From NCBI GenBank assembly GCA_020725025.1, contig DYFV01000012.1, forward strand, positions 1-64,000: a DNA stretch of 64,000 bases. The letters are read 5' to 3'. A model generated the notes under the pieces. The model saw nothing but the letters and a program-made list of their open reading frames with translations. It made no database searches and was not told where the DNA came from. The DNA is from Azoarcus sp. (GTDB lineage Bacteria; Pseudomonadota; Gammaproteobacteria; Burkholderiales; Rhodocyclaceae). Below are positions 8,901 through 17,689 of this stretch, one piece after another (positions within the stretch are counted from its first letter, which is position 1; each line of letters begins with the position of its first letter). Made by a program: the position numbers and the translations under genes.

Positions 8901-9155
8901 GAGCGCCACCTGTTCGGCCAGGTGATTGAGCACGACGCGGTCGCCCACGGTGGCGAGGGCGGCCTGGCGCAGCGACAGCGTGAGATCCTCGAGCTCGTTC
9001 TGCCAGGCGAGCAGGTCCAGGTCGAGCAGGGCGAAGGCCGAGGCCTGGTTCTGGCGGTTCGTGAAGTAGGAGGCGAGCAGGGCGTGCAGCGCGCTGGTGA
9101 TCGCCAGGCTGCCAATCAGGACGAGCAGGATTCGCCTCTTGATGCCGAGCTTCAT
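5958..9155 (-). CDS. Hybrid sensor histidine kinase/response regulator
   Basis: A 1065-residue membrane-bound hybrid kinase. Order: helix 1 (8-30), a large periplasmic sensor (about 31-365), helix 2 (366-390), HAMP (391-455), a PAS domain (475-590), HisKA with the phosphorylated His618 in SHELRTP, and HATPase with N-box NLLSNAVKF, DTGIGI, FEPFEQ and GAGLGLAI. A receiver domain follows (Asp904, Lys956) and then a helical tail of about 110 residues. No separate regulator or output domain is encoded nearby, so signal probably leaves through another phosphorelay protein. ATG 9155 is used because the extra N-terminus from 9296 would lie inside the previous gene and carries no domain. The operon partner upstream is a periplasmic binding protein, which suggests ligand-loaded binding protein as the input. 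Confidence 0.88.
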   Translation of the reverse strand: MKLGIKRRILLVLIGSLAITSALHALLASYFTNRQNQASAFALLDLDLLAWQNELEDLTLSLRQAALATVGDRVVLNHLAEQVALQYRFDSVAETVDSWETARTLAYLKSVSMNRLHLALRTGGFSEITVYSEGRLSHHITTDGGGMMLRRATGEDTWVGAPTDPSGDLPTGAWPAWQPTAPQAPLAMAPVDAPDVSFDFSSPDDVAIRIVIPIEGVIEDILTDSEIQPKSRYVSELAIAGRHAPVPAARERQAPEVFATIVFRKHVGNAELSKVAARTGKLPSLFSPVGDHAQHLSPSGLPPPEALERVATAPSEGATPVWHGIVSNGQGSYYGALRAWHLEGRPALILGLASSRAPTLQNIQQTVAAILIAAGLILLLSLAAATFLMGRLINPVVALTAAVKAIGARHAAGADEGADRTPTLDGLRPVEIEAPDEVGELTRAFNVMIGELRATLETLEQRVLDRTAELRQQTHYLRAVVETLPMMIWLKDPEGRYVTVNQANAKACGRTVEEMIGKSDAELWPAEVAETMRAEDAAVVASRCVKTMEEGRPDGDRTLWTEVSVAPVLDEDGAVLGTVGAARDISERKAAEAAREAALAEAERLARLRSDFLAQMSHELRTPLNGILGYAQLLRRDKALSEKQIEGLNVIQQSGEHLLTLINDILDLAKIEAGKLELYPEDVDLERFLLVIAEMVRVKAEEKGLAFVCRFAADLPAQVRVDEKRLRQILLNLLSNAVKFTDRGQIELTVDFTPPDRMRVQVRDTGIGIAPEHQHLVFEPFEQVGDRRRRVAGAGLGLAISRQFVRLMGGELRVDSRSGEGSTFCFEISAPIGRARPATAAPQGNVCGYVGPRRTVLAVDDVEENRRLVADMLEPLGFIVVEAANGRAALEQARATRPDLVLMDTIMPEMDGLEATRALRRDAELARVPVIAISASTTGGDEQNTLAAGANAFLPKPLDLGKLLAHVHALLQLQWIHDDSPSARSIPAADSRGPMVLPPREEMELLYGLVRQGSMREIMGFADRIADVDERYRPFAARLRRLAEAYQSKALLALVEQHLDARPAE

Positions 9156-9195
9156 CGTCCGCGCTCGCGTGCCTTCGGCGTTCGTCCGGGCCGCG

Positions 9196-10539
9196 TCATG
9201 GCCGCTGGTAGCCGTGGTGTGCGGCGAAGTCTTCGTCGATGGTGGCCGCAGCCCGGGCGAGCTCCGCTTCCACGTCGGCACCCACGATGATGGCATCGAC
9301 GGCGCGCGAGAATGCGTTCCTGATCGTCCCGTAGCCGGGCGTGGCCGGTCGCGGCACGCCGGCGCCGATCTCGAGCTGGCGGGCGAAGAGGTTCAGCGGC
9401 CCGCGGGGACCGTAAAGGGGGGAGCGGGCCAGCGCCGAACGCCGTGCCGGTACGGCGCCGTTGCCGTTGGTCATGCGCAGGATCTCCTCGGGGGACAGCA
9501 AGCGCTCCAGGAACTTCCAGGCCCCGGCGGGGTGGGGGCAGGTGCTGGTCATGGCCCAGTTCCAGGAGCCCATGCCGGTCTTGATGCCGTATCCGAAGTC
9601 GGGCATGGGCAGCAGCACCAGGTCCTCGCCGAACGCCTTCCGGTACATAGGATACTTCCAGTGCCCGATCCATGACAGCGCGGTACGGCCGGTCTCGAAC
9701 TCGTCCGCCCGATCGAACACCGCGCTCGCCCACCCGCGCTCGAACCAGTGCTGGAAACGCTTCATCGCCGCCACCGAGCGCTCGCCGTCGAGGACGCCGC
9801 GCGCCGAGCGCAAATCCCCGCGCTCGATGAGATCGCCGCCGAAGCCCTGCAGGATGGGCGCATACGCGTAGCTGTAGAACTCGTTGGTACGGACGGAGAC
9901 GTTGAAGCTGAGGGCGTGGTCGACCTCGTCCAGCGCCGAGAGCCTTTCCAGCGCATGCTCGAACTCGGCGAGATCCCAGGGCGCTTCGACGGTCGGAATG
10001 CGGACGCCGGCGGCGCGCAGGTGCCGTCGGTTGCCCCAGATGGCCAGGCCCGAGTCGAACTGCGCGAGGCTGTAGAGGCGGCCCTCGTAGGTGCCCTGTG
10101 CCACGACCGAGGGCAGAAAATCGGCGAGCAGCTCCGGCGGCACGAAGCGGTCGATCGGCTGCAGGAAGCCGGGCCAGGCGAAGGCGTAAAGGAAGGGGCC
10201 GTCCACCTCCAGCACGCAGGGCAGGGTTCCGGTCGCGGCGGCGCTGTGCACCCGGTCCTCGTAGTCCCGGCTGGTGGAAGGATAGACCTCGACCCGGTAG
10301 TCGCCCTGGCTGCGATTGAACGCCGTCGCAACCCGGCGGACGCTCTCGTATTCGCCCGTGCCTTCGCCGGAGTGGGTCCACACCCTGATCCGCTTGAGCT
10401 GCGATGGGGGCTCGTCGTGGACAGCCGCGGCATCGGGCCCCGCGGCCACGGCCGGACAGGCCGCGACGAGTGCGACGAGTCCGATGGCGGCGAGGCGGGC
10501 GAGCCGGGCCGGCAGCCCGGCGCCGCCGTGCGTGCCCAT
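9196..10539 (-). CDS. Sugar-type ABC substrate-binding protein (family 1)
   Basis: A 447-residue periplasmic binding protein of the extracellular solute-binding family 1 (maltose-binding-like) fold. It has a signal peptide, VWTHSGEGTGEYESVRRVATAFN near the start, and TGRTALSWIGHWKYP, DFGYGIKTGMGSWNWAM and WKFLERLLSPEEILRMTNGNGAVPARRSAL in the typical order. No permease or ATPase gene lies anywhere near. Its operon holds a TonB receptor before it and a hybrid kinase after it, so a sensing role is at least as likely as transport. Start 10539 follows GAGAAG at good spacing; an alternative ATG at 10563 would overlap the TonB receptor stop. Confidence 0.82.
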   Translation of the reverse strand: MGTHGGAGLPARLARLAAIGLVALVAACPAVAAGPDAAAVHDEPPSQLKRIRVWTHSGEGTGEYESVRRVATAFNRSQGDYRVEVYPSTSRDYEDRVHSAAATGTLPCVLEVDGPFLYAFAWPGFLQPIDRFVPPELLADFLPSVVAQGTYEGRLYSLAQFDSGLAIWGNRRHLRAAGVRIPTVEAPWDLAEFEHALERLSALDEVDHALSFNVSVRTNEFYSYAYAPILQGFGGDLIERGDLRSARGVLDGERSVAAMKRFQHWFERGWASAVFDRADEFETGRTALSWIGHWKYPMYRKAFGEDLVLLPMPDFGYGIKTGMGSWNWAMTSTCPHPAGAWKFLERLLSPEEILRMTNGNGAVPARRSALARSPLYGPRGPLNLFARQLEIGAGVPRPATPGYGTIRNAFSRAVDAIIVGADVEAELARAAATIDEDFAAHHGYQRP

Positions 10540-10552
10540 GCCCGGCGGCTTC

Positions 10553-13042
10553 TCAGAAGTCATACCGGAGCGTAGCGGCGATCGTGCGGCCATTGATCGA
10601 GCGCGCGGTGTTCAGGCCGTCCGCGGTGACGCCGGCGGCGCCGTTCGGCGCCTCGGTGAGGCCGATGGTGTCGAAGACGTTGTGGCCCACCAGGGAAAGG
10701 GTGAGGCCGTCGGAGAGCCGGTACGAGGCGAAGAGGTTGACCTGCGTGAACGCGGGCAGCCAGAGACCGCCGCCCACCGGCGACCGGGTGGTGCCGATGA
10801 CGTTGACGCCGGCGCCGTACTTCTCCGTTTCGTAGTCCAGCGTCAGCTGGTACACGAAGCGCGGGTTGATCTGCTGGCCCTCGTTGGCGGGGTTGATCTC
10901 GTCGCGGGTGATCTCCCCGTCGGTGTACGTCAGGCCGCCGCTCGCCGTAAGGCCGCGCCAGGCCCAGGCCGCCTCCAGCTCGGCGCCGCGGGCGAGGTAG
11001 ACCCGGTCGGTGAAGCGGCTAGTCACCGAGGTGATGTCCTGGTCGGTCACCTTGGTCCTGGCCTGGAAGAGGGTGAGGAAGACCCGCGCGCGCTCGCCGC
11101 GCCACTTGAGCCCGCCCTCGATCTGCTCGACCTTGTTGATCGCCACGCGGGCGGAGACGCTGCCGTCGGGCCTCACCCCCCCGCCGAACAGCAGCCGGTC
11201 GGCGTTGGCGCGGCCCCCCTCGCTCACCCGCGCGAACAGGGCGAGGTCGCGGCGCAGGAGGTAGTTCACGCCGAGGGAGTAGGAGAGGTAGCGGTGGGTG
11301 TAGTCCACCGGACGCGCGTCCCGGCTGTCGACCACCGGCACGCTCTGCTCGGGCCCTTCGATCGCCCCGTCGCCGTCCACGTCCACCGCCATGGTGCCGC
11401 TCGCACCGGCATAGCGGCCGGACGCGCGCGCGATGTCGTAGCGCAGGCTGGCATCCACGTTGAAGGCGTTCTTCTCCCAGTTCACCGCCAGATAAGGGGC
11501 GTCCGTGCGGTAGCGGACGTCGAGCGTGCGCACGCAGCAATTGCTCCAGAAGGGTTCGCCATAGGCCACCAGCCCCCCCTGCGTCACCAGCTGCCCGCCG
11601 GCGTCGACCACGTCGAGCAGGGCCGCGTCCTTGCCCCGCACTTCCAGCAGGTAGGTGTTCCAGTGCCAGTCCTGGACGATGTCCTGGCGCGACTTGAAGT
11701 AGCCAAGCGTGACCGCGGTGGTGCCGAGGGTGGCGCTGTCGAAGGTCTTGGTCAGCTTGAAGTCGTTGGCGATGTTCCCCATGTCCTCCAGGGAGGTGTT
11801 GAACAGGTGGGTGCGCACCGCGAGGCCGTTGCCGTTGAGCCCGTCGGGGTCGGTCACCGGCTGGCCGGCGCGTGGGCCGGTGGCGTAGCGCAGGGTGGCG
11901 CCGGGGCCGCCGATCGCGCTCGCCAGCTCGGAGGCACGCGCCACCTGTGCCGGATACGGCCCGATGAAGCCGCCCTCGATGGCGGCGAAGCGGAACTTGT
12001 TGTCCACCCGCCAGCCCTCGCCCAGCCTGAACGACGCCTCGGCGCCGATGGCCTGGGTGCGCGCCTCGTAGCCTTCGTCGAGGTCGGTGACGAAGCGCTT
12101 GCCGTCGCCGCCCACGGCGATGTCCTTGCGGAAATGGCGCGACTGCATGGCACCGTGGAGGACGTCGAAACCGGGCAGCGATCTCACGTGGGGATCGCCG
12201 TTCGAGCCGGTGATGGAGATCGGCACCGGCAGATAGACCGGAGTGTGGTCGTCCAGCACCTTGAAATTGACGCGGACGTAGCCGTTGTCCAGTTCGTGGG
12301 TCAGGTTGCCTTTGAGCTGCCCGCCGCGCTCGGCGGCGTAGCCCACCGTGCGCGGGCCCTCGCCGCGACGATAGAAGCCGCCGAGATGGAAGCGCGACGC
12401 CTCGCCCAGCGGCCCGCCGTAGTCGAAATCCACCCTTTGCTGGTCGAAGTCGAGCCCGTGGGAGTAGCCCGCGGCGCCGCCGGCGATCTCGCCGGTCTTG
12501 CTGATGAAGTTGATCACGCCGCCCGGCGCGTTGCTGGCGAAGGTGGCGGCCGAGCCGCCGCGGATCACCTCGATGCGGTCGACGCTGTAGTCGGCTCGAA
12601 GAAAGGTGTCGGCGGTGGCGAAGTTGATGTCGCCGAAGGCGAGGACGGGCAGGCCGTCCTCCTGGAGCTGCACGAGCTTGGCGCCGCCGCTTTGAGGCAG
12701 GCCGCGCACCGAGATGTTGGCGTTTCCTTCGCCGCCGGAGGCCTGGGCGAGAATCCCGGGGATGTTGCGCAGGATGTCGGCGGCGCTGCTCGGCGCCGAA
12801 TGGGGGACCTCTTCCGCGTAGACGACGCTGCCCGAGGCGCTCGAGCGGATCCGGGTGAGCGGATTCGCCGTCGCGGTGACGACGACCGCATCGAGGTCCA
12901 TCCCGGGCATGTCCTGCACGGAATCGCCAATAGGTTCCACCTGTGCCGGCCCCTCGCTCGGCGCCGAGTCCTCGGCTCGGGCCAGGTCGCCGAGCAGCAA
13001 CGCCGCGGGCACCAGGGACCCGAGAAGAGCAAAGCGAGCCAT
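10553..13042 (-). CDS. TonB-dependent outer-membrane receptor
   Basis: An 829-residue outer-membrane gated porin. It has a signal peptide, a TonB-box-like DAVVVTA (about 51-57), a plug domain (ADILRNIPGILAQASGGEGNANISVRGLP; IEVIRGGSAATFASNAPGGVINFISK) and a 22-strand barrel ending in TLRYDF with a terminal Phe. GGGAGGGC precedes the ATG. No siderophore or cobalamin genes adjoin it, and no B12-box is visible upstream. The following sugar-type binding protein and hybrid kinase suggest that it imports a carbohydrate or other large nutrient that the kinase senses. It is the first gene of a four-gene leftward operon with gaps of 13, 40 and 16 bases. Confidence 0.92.
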   Translation of the reverse strand: MARFALLGSLVPAALLLGDLARAEDSAPSEGPAQVEPIGDSVQDMPGMDLDAVVVTATANPLTRIRSSASGSVVYAEEVPHSAPSSAADILRNIPGILAQASGGEGNANISVRGLPQSGGAKLVQLQEDGLPVLAFGDINFATADTFLRADYSVDRIEVIRGGSAATFASNAPGGVINFISKTGEIAGGAAGYSHGLDFDQQRVDFDYGGPLGEASRFHLGGFYRRGEGPRTVGYAAERGGQLKGNLTHELDNGYVRVNFKVLDDHTPVYLPVPISITGSNGDPHVRSLPGFDVLHGAMQSRHFRKDIAVGGDGKRFVTDLDEGYEARTQAIGAEASFRLGEGWRVDNKFRFAAIEGGFIGPYPAQVARASELASAIGGPGATLRYATGPRAGQPVTDPDGLNGNGLAVRTHLFNTSLEDMGNIANDFKLTKTFDSATLGTTAVTLGYFKSRQDIVQDWHWNTYLLEVRGKDAALLDVVDAGGQLVTQGGLVAYGEPFWSNCCVRTLDVRYRTDAPYLAVNWEKNAFNVDASLRYDIARASGRYAGASGTMAVDVDGDGAIEGPEQSVPVVDSRDARPVDYTHRYLSYSLGVNYLLRRDLALFARVSEGGRANADRLLFGGGVRPDGSVSARVAINKVEQIEGGLKWRGERARVFLTLFQARTKVTDQDITSVTSRFTDRVYLARGAELEAAWAWRGLTASGGLTYTDGEITRDEINPANEGQQINPRFVYQLTLDYETEKYGAGVNVIGTTRSPVGGGLWLPAFTQVNLFASYRLSDGLTLSLVGHNVFDTIGLTEAPNGAAGVTADGLNTARSINGRTIAATLRYDF

Positions 13043-13183
13043 GCCGCCCTCCCGTCTATGACTTGCAACGATAGCGCTGCACGAGAACGGGGGGAAGGGG
13101 TTACACCAACAGGGGGAGCGCCGTTCACGCTCCGTCCAAGGAATCCTGCGGCGCGGCGTGTGCGGCGCCCGACCATGCGAGGC

Positions 13184-13876
13184 TCAGGTCCGGGAGCGGG
13201 TGAGGTAGCCGAGCACCTCGTCCATCAGCGCGTGGATGCGGGCGTAGGTTTCGGGCGAAGCCGCCCGCAGGACGGCCGCGGGCTGGATCCAGGGGGCCTC
13301 GACGAGCTCGTGGCCGCAATGGTCGATCAGCGAAGCGGCGCTCTCGGGCGTCGTCTCGAGATGGAACTGCAGTCCGATCACGTTCGGCCCCAGCTGAAAG
13401 GCCTGGTTCTCGCACGCCTGGCTGCGCGCGAGCCGTACGGCGCCCGGTGGCAGGTCGAAGGTCTCGCCGTGCCAGTGGAACACCTTGCAGCGCTCGGGGA
13501 AGGCGAAGCAGTCCCCGGGCGTGGGTGTCGCCTCGACGTCGAACCAGCCGATCTCCTTGTGCGGCCCCGGATGGACGCGCGCGCCGAGCGCGCTTGCGAC
13601 GAGCTGCGCGCCCAGGCAGATTCCGAGCACCGGCAGGCCAAGGCCGACCGCCTCGCGCAGGAACCGCTTCTCGTCGCGCAGCCAGGGCAGCTCGGCCTCG
13701 TCGTTCACGCTCATAGGCCCGCCCATGGCGATCACCATGTCGAGGGCGTCGAGCGCGGGAAGCGCGGACGACTCGTAGAAGCGGGTGTACGTGAGCGCGG
13801 CGCCGCGCGCGGCGAGCCAGGCCTCGATGCTGCCGAGGCCTTCGAAGGGGACGTGCTGGAGGACGTGGACGTTCAT
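13184..13876 (-). CDS. Type 1 glutamine amidotransferase-like protein
   Basis: A 230-residue stand-alone class I glutamine amidotransferase fold (GMP-synthase-like). The nucleophile sits in GICLGAQ (Cys87), and the His-Glu pair is in QFHLETTPES (His172, Glu174). The oxyanion strand MGGPMSV is also present. Members hydrolyse glutamine or, in some cases, gamma-glutamyl bonds; the acceptor here is unknown. No partner synthase is adjacent, so it may act on a free gamma-glutamyl compound. It is separated by 141 bases from the TonB receptor start and is probably transcribed on its own. Confidence 0.88.
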   Translation of the reverse strand: MNVHVLQHVPFEGLGSIEAWLAARGAALTYTRFYESSALPALDALDMVIAMGGPMSVNDEAELPWLRDEKRFLREAVGLGLPVLGICLGAQLVASALGARVHPGPHKEIGWFDVEATPTPGDCFAFPERCKVFHWHGETFDLPPGAVRLARSQACENQAFQLGPNVIGLQFHLETTPESAASLIDHCGHELVEAPWIQPAAVLRAASPETYARIHALMDEVLGYLTRSRT

Positions 13877-13945
13877 GTGGGTGTTTCCGCGATCGGGGCG
13901 AAGCCGTCGGGGGTCGGCGATGTTCTCCTCGCCCGAATGTTTTCG

Positions 13946-14386
13946 TTACTGCTGAACCCCCAACCCGTCGAGCTTGCTCTTGTCGAGATACTTCGTGAAG
14001 CTCTGGAAGCCCGCGCCGACGGTCTGGTCGGTCATCAGCTCGTACATTGCCGCTTCGCCCAGGACGCCGAAGCTCCTCTGGAAGGCCGCCTGCCCGCCCT
14101 CGTAGCGGATGGCGTTCATCGTTTGCTTGCGGCAGTCCTGAGTCACCAGTCGCTCGAACAGCGTTGCGATCCCGCGATCCATCCGGTCGCGGTCCGCGGC
14201 GGAGATCGTCGCGATCGGCCCCACTTCCGGATGGAGTGCCGCCGTCGCGAAAACCCAGCGCACCAGGGCGGCCTTGTCCTTCTGCGACGTGGAGGCGACC
14301 AGGCATCTGCCCATGTCGTCGGAGTAGATGCCGGCGTGCGATGCGCCGGACAGCAAGAGGCTGATGAGGATGAAGAGATGGCGCAT
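13946..14386 (-). CDS. Periplasmic hypothetical protein
   Basis: A 146-residue protein with a clear signal peptide (MRHLFILISLLLSGASHA). The mature part has two cysteines (GRCLVAS and TQDCRKQ) spaced to form a disulfide, and a helical C-terminus ending KYLDKSKLDGLGVQQ. I recognise no family. The start at 14386 follows GGAAA and begins with the signal peptide; the longer frame to 14743 runs antisense into the diguanylate cyclase gene and is not credible. It lies 69 bases before the amidotransferase gene and may share its transcript. Confidence 0.7.
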   Translation of the reverse strand: MRHLFILISLLLSGASHAGIYSDDMGRCLVASTSQKDKAALVRWVFATAALHPEVGPIATISAADRDRMDRGIATLFERLVTQDCRKQTMNAIRYEGGQAAFQRSFGVLGEAAMYELMTDQTVGAGFQSFTKYLDKSKLDGLGVQQ

Positions 14387-14586
14387 CGTTTCCGGCTCGG
14401 TAAGCAGTGGTTGAGTTGATCGGACTGGGGAGAACTGGAGCTCCAGGATCGCAGCCGTAACGGCTACGGCGCGCCCGACGGCGGCTCTTTCCGGTAGCGC
14501 TTTGTCATGTTGCGCCACGCTATCCCAAGCGGTGCGTCGTGTCAAAGCGGCCGAGCGCGACCCGCGCGCAAGCCGTCCGACGCGCC

Positions 14587-17415
14587 CTACGCCAGCTGGA
14601 CCTTGTTGCGCCCCTGTTCCTTGGCCCGGTAGAGCGCCGCGTCGGCGCGGGCGAGGACGAGTTCGCCCTTGGAGTCGTCGTCGCGGAAGGATGCGACGCC
14701 GATGCTCACCGTGAAAGGCACCGTCGTCGTGCCGACGAGGCACGGCTGGGCGGCGACCGTCTGGCGCAGGCGCTCGGCGAGGATGCGGGCGCCCTCGGGG
14801 TCGGTGTTGGGGAGGAGGGCCGCGAACTCCTCGCCGCCCAGGCGGCCGAGGACGTCGATGGTGCGGAGCTTCTTGCGCGCGATCCGCGCGAAGTGGCGCA
14901 GCGCCTCGTCGCCGACGGCGTGTCCGTAGTGGTCGTTCACCTGCTTGAAGTGATCGATGTCGATCATCAACAGGGAGGCGGATCTCCCGAAGCGGTGATG
15001 GCGGGCGAGCTCCTGCTCCAGGCGCTCCAGGAAGTAGCGGCGGTTCGGCAGCCCGGTCAGCACGTCGGTGGTGGCCAGGCGCCTGAGCTCCAGCTCCTTC
15101 TCCTTCCGCTCCGTGACATCACGGTAGAGCCACAGGTGGCCGAGGAAGCCGTTGTCGTCCAGGACCGGCAGGTAATCGCGCTCCAGGGTACGCCCGTCGG
15201 CCATGTCGAGCTCCTCGGCGAGGACCGCCTGGCGGCGCTCGAGGATCTCGTCCATGCGGGCGGCGAATCGTTGCGGGTGGACGAACGATGCCTTCACCGC
15301 AGCGACCTCGGCCGCGCCGTCGGCGCCGATGAGCGCCTCCGGGGTCGCCGCGACGGAGAAGAGGTCGCAGAAGGTCTGATTCGTGAGGACGATCTTCCGT
15401 GTTTCGTCCTCCAGCACGATGCCGCCGTGAAACCGCTCGATCACGTTCGCGAGCCGGGCCCGCGCCCGTCTCAGGTCTTCCTCCGCGGCGTGGCGTGCGG
15501 ACACGTCCTGGAAGACCGCCACGGCTCCGGTGCGCTCGCCGTTCTCGGTGATCGGCGTCACAGTGAGCATCACCGGGAAGAAGCTGCCGTCCTTGCGGAT
15601 GAACCATTCGTCCGTGCGGCGCGGCTGCCCGTCCGTGAGCGTCGATCGGATCGGGCATTCCTTGTCCGGGTAGCAGCGGCCGTCCGGATGGTGATGGTGA
15701 AAGAGCTCGTGCTGCAGCCGGCCGACGACCTCGTCCTTCGAATAGCCGAGCATGGCGAGCGCCGCCGGGTTGATGAAAGTCGTCCTGCCTTCCGGATCGA
15801 CCCCGTAGATGCCCTCGCCGGCCGCGGCGAGCAGCAGCTGGTTGTAACCCGAAACCTCGCGCAGGGTCTCTTCCGCCGTCTTGAGGTCGGTGATCTCCTG
15901 CACCGTGCCGACGACCGAAACCAGTTCCCTCTCCTCGTTCAGCTTCAGCTGCGCCTTCTCGCGCACCCAGCGGACCCTTCCGTCCACCACGATGCGGTGC
16001 TCGACGTCGTAGTCTGCGCCGAGCAGCGCCTCCCGCCATGCCGCGTCCAACCGGGCGCGGTCGTCGGGGTGCACATAGGACTGGAACAGCGCGTAATCCG
16101 CCGGGACGTCCGGGGACAGGCCGAAGATGCGATAGGTCTCCGCCGACCAGGCGAGGCGGCCGCTGCGCACGTCCATCTCCCAACTGCCGAGACGGGCCAC
16201 CGACTGGGCCCGCTCCAGCATGGCTTCGCTTTCGGAGAGGGCGGCCGTCGCCACGTCGATGCGCCGCTGCAGGCCGCGCCGCGTCGCGCCGAGCACCCAC
16301 ACGAGCAGGGCCTGGGCCAGCCCGTAGGCCAGAACGACGAACAGCTGCGTCGAAACCTGCTCACGCTTCCATGCGGCGAGGAAAGCGGTCTTGTCGCGCC
16401 AGACGAGCACGGAGCCGACGGTCGGGCGTGCCGGATCCACCTTGCCGAGGTAGTCGCGCAGGGGGAAGCGCGTGAGGTGCCAATCCTTGCCCTGCCAGGC
16501 GAGCAGGCGCGACAGCGTTCCGTCGTCGTGCACCTCCGGCAGGACCGCCTTTTCCATCCAGCCCTTCACCTCGTCCCGCGACGACGCTTCCAGGTAGCAC
16601 CTGCAGCCCGTCTCCGCGCGCGGCCCGCTCAAGGGACGGTACTCCTCCCACACGCTGCCTTCCACGTGCTGCTGCTTGAGGAGAACCGCGAACCCGGCCC
16701 CCACCTGGCCGTCGAGACGGGCGAGCTGGGTGTCGAAGGAGGTGCCCGCCTCCAGCGCGCCCAGGTAGCTGCGGATGCCGTCGCGGTCGGTGTGCCACAC
16801 GGGCACGACGCCGCGCACGCCCGAATAGATGCGCCCCGTTTCGAAGCCGGTGCGCGGCTCGCGGGTGCGATCGACATCCACGATGATGTGGCGCAGGCCG
16901 TCCATGCGGTCGCCGTAGCGCTCCGGCGTGTGGACCCGCAGGTAGGACAGCGAGCCCGGGCCGAACTGGAAGTGGAGCTGCCGGACGCCGAACTGCCGCT
17001 GCATGTCGGACCAGGCGGGCGCCAGATGGTCGTAGAGCGCCTGGCGCAGCGTCTCCGTTCGCGCGCCGCCGCGGCCGCCGCCTTCCGCTTCTAGGCTGAG
17101 CTTGCCCTCGTGCAGCAGGGCCTGGACGGCCGGATCGCTCGCCGTCATCGAAGCGAGGGCGAGCATCTGCTGTTCCAGATCGGAGAGCGCGACCTCGAAG
17201 GTGGTGCGCAGCGCCGCCGACTCCTCCGCGAGATTCTCTTCCAGCTCTCGCCGGTCATGGAGCCAGAACAGCACGCCTACCAGCACGAAGATGCCGGCCA
17301 GCGGGATGCTCGCCAGGAGGGTGACGAGGGGAGAAGGGAGGCCCGAAGAACGATTCTGCACTGGCTGGCGTCTCGATCGTTGTCTGAATCGGATTTGCCG
17401 GCGTCGTTGCCCCAT
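14587..17415 (-). CDS. Membrane diguanylate cyclase with PAS domains
   Basis: A 942-residue signalling enzyme that makes cyclic di-GMP. Order: helix near 28-52, a large periplasmic cache-like sensor (double-cache type, with HFQFGPGSLSYLRVHTPERYGDRMDG), a second helix before RRGLQRRIDVATAAL, then PAS-fold domains (the first with a PAC-like IVVDGRVRWVREKAQL, the second with EGIYGVDPEGRTTFINPAALAMLGYS), and the GGDEF domain. The active-site sequence is GGEEF at about 860-864, so it should be catalytically competent. I see no clear RxxD inhibitory site. ATG 17415 is the best fit for the membrane topology, though its ribosome site is poor. It is divergent from the TfoX-domain gene. The HD-GYP protein at 29492 would oppose its activity. 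Confidence 0.9.
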   Translation of the reverse strand: MGQRRRQIRFRQRSRRQPVQNRSSGLPSPLVTLLASIPLAGIFVLVGVLFWLHDRRELEENLAEESAALRTTFEVALSDLEQQMLALASMTASDPAVQALLHEGKLSLEAEGGGRGGARTETLRQALYDHLAPAWSDMQRQFGVRQLHFQFGPGSLSYLRVHTPERYGDRMDGLRHIIVDVDRTREPRTGFETGRIYSGVRGVVPVWHTDRDGIRSYLGALEAGTSFDTQLARLDGQVGAGFAVLLKQQHVEGSVWEEYRPLSGPRAETGCRCYLEASSRDEVKGWMEKAVLPEVHDDGTLSRLLAWQGKDWHLTRFPLRDYLGKVDPARPTVGSVLVWRDKTAFLAAWKREQVSTQLFVVLAYGLAQALLVWVLGATRRGLQRRIDVATAALSESEAMLERAQSVARLGSWEMDVRSGRLAWSAETYRIFGLSPDVPADYALFQSYVHPDDRARLDAAWREALLGADYDVEHRIVVDGRVRWVREKAQLKLNEERELVSVVGTVQEITDLKTAEETLREVSGYNQLLLAAAGEGIYGVDPEGRTTFINPAALAMLGYSKDEVVGRLQHELFHHHHPDGRCYPDKECPIRSTLTDGQPRRTDEWFIRKDGSFFPVMLTVTPITENGERTGAVAVFQDVSARHAAEEDLRRARARLANVIERFHGGIVLEDETRKIVLTNQTFCDLFSVAATPEALIGADGAAEVAAVKASFVHPQRFAARMDEILERRQAVLAEELDMADGRTLERDYLPVLDDNGFLGHLWLYRDVTERKEKELELRRLATTDVLTGLPNRRYFLERLEQELARHHRFGRSASLLMIDIDHFKQVNDHYGHAVGDEALRHFARIARKKLRTIDVLGRLGGEEFAALLPNTDPEGARILAERLRQTVAAQPCLVGTTTVPFTVSIGVASFRDDDSKGELVLARADAALYRAKEQGRNKVQLA

Positions 17416-17689
17416 CCGTACGACGTATGGATGACTGCGGCCGACCGCCGTCGCTCCATGGGCCGTCCGCCGCCCGGCGTCGTCATGGAAATCGAGATTG
17501 TCGCACGCCTTTCGAAATGTCAAAGCAATCCGTATCGAATTCCGATCGGGCAAGACCGGCTGCGCCGGCGAGGCGGCGTGTATGGCGTCCGGCATATCGC
17601 CGACCGCGCCGCGGACGCGCGCGGGGTTGCAGGGCGGGCTTCCCTGAGCTAGAGCTTGAGCATTCCCGATCCGGGGCATGGGAGGCGCA

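Noticed and set aside
5712-9290. 1192-codon plus-strand ORF opposite the hybrid kinase
   Set aside because: Antisense shadow of a gene with all kinase motifs intact. The translation is repetitive and histidine/arginine-rich with no recognisable domain.
9196-10539. Treating the binding protein as part of a sugar ABC importer in this locus
   Set aside because: No permease or ATPase gene lies nearby; the only ABC importer in the window is the distant liv system of another family.
10316-14419. 1367-codon plus-strand ORF
   Set aside because: Runs antisense through the binding protein, TonB receptor, amidotransferase and a hypothetical gene; a single real gene there is impossible alongside these.
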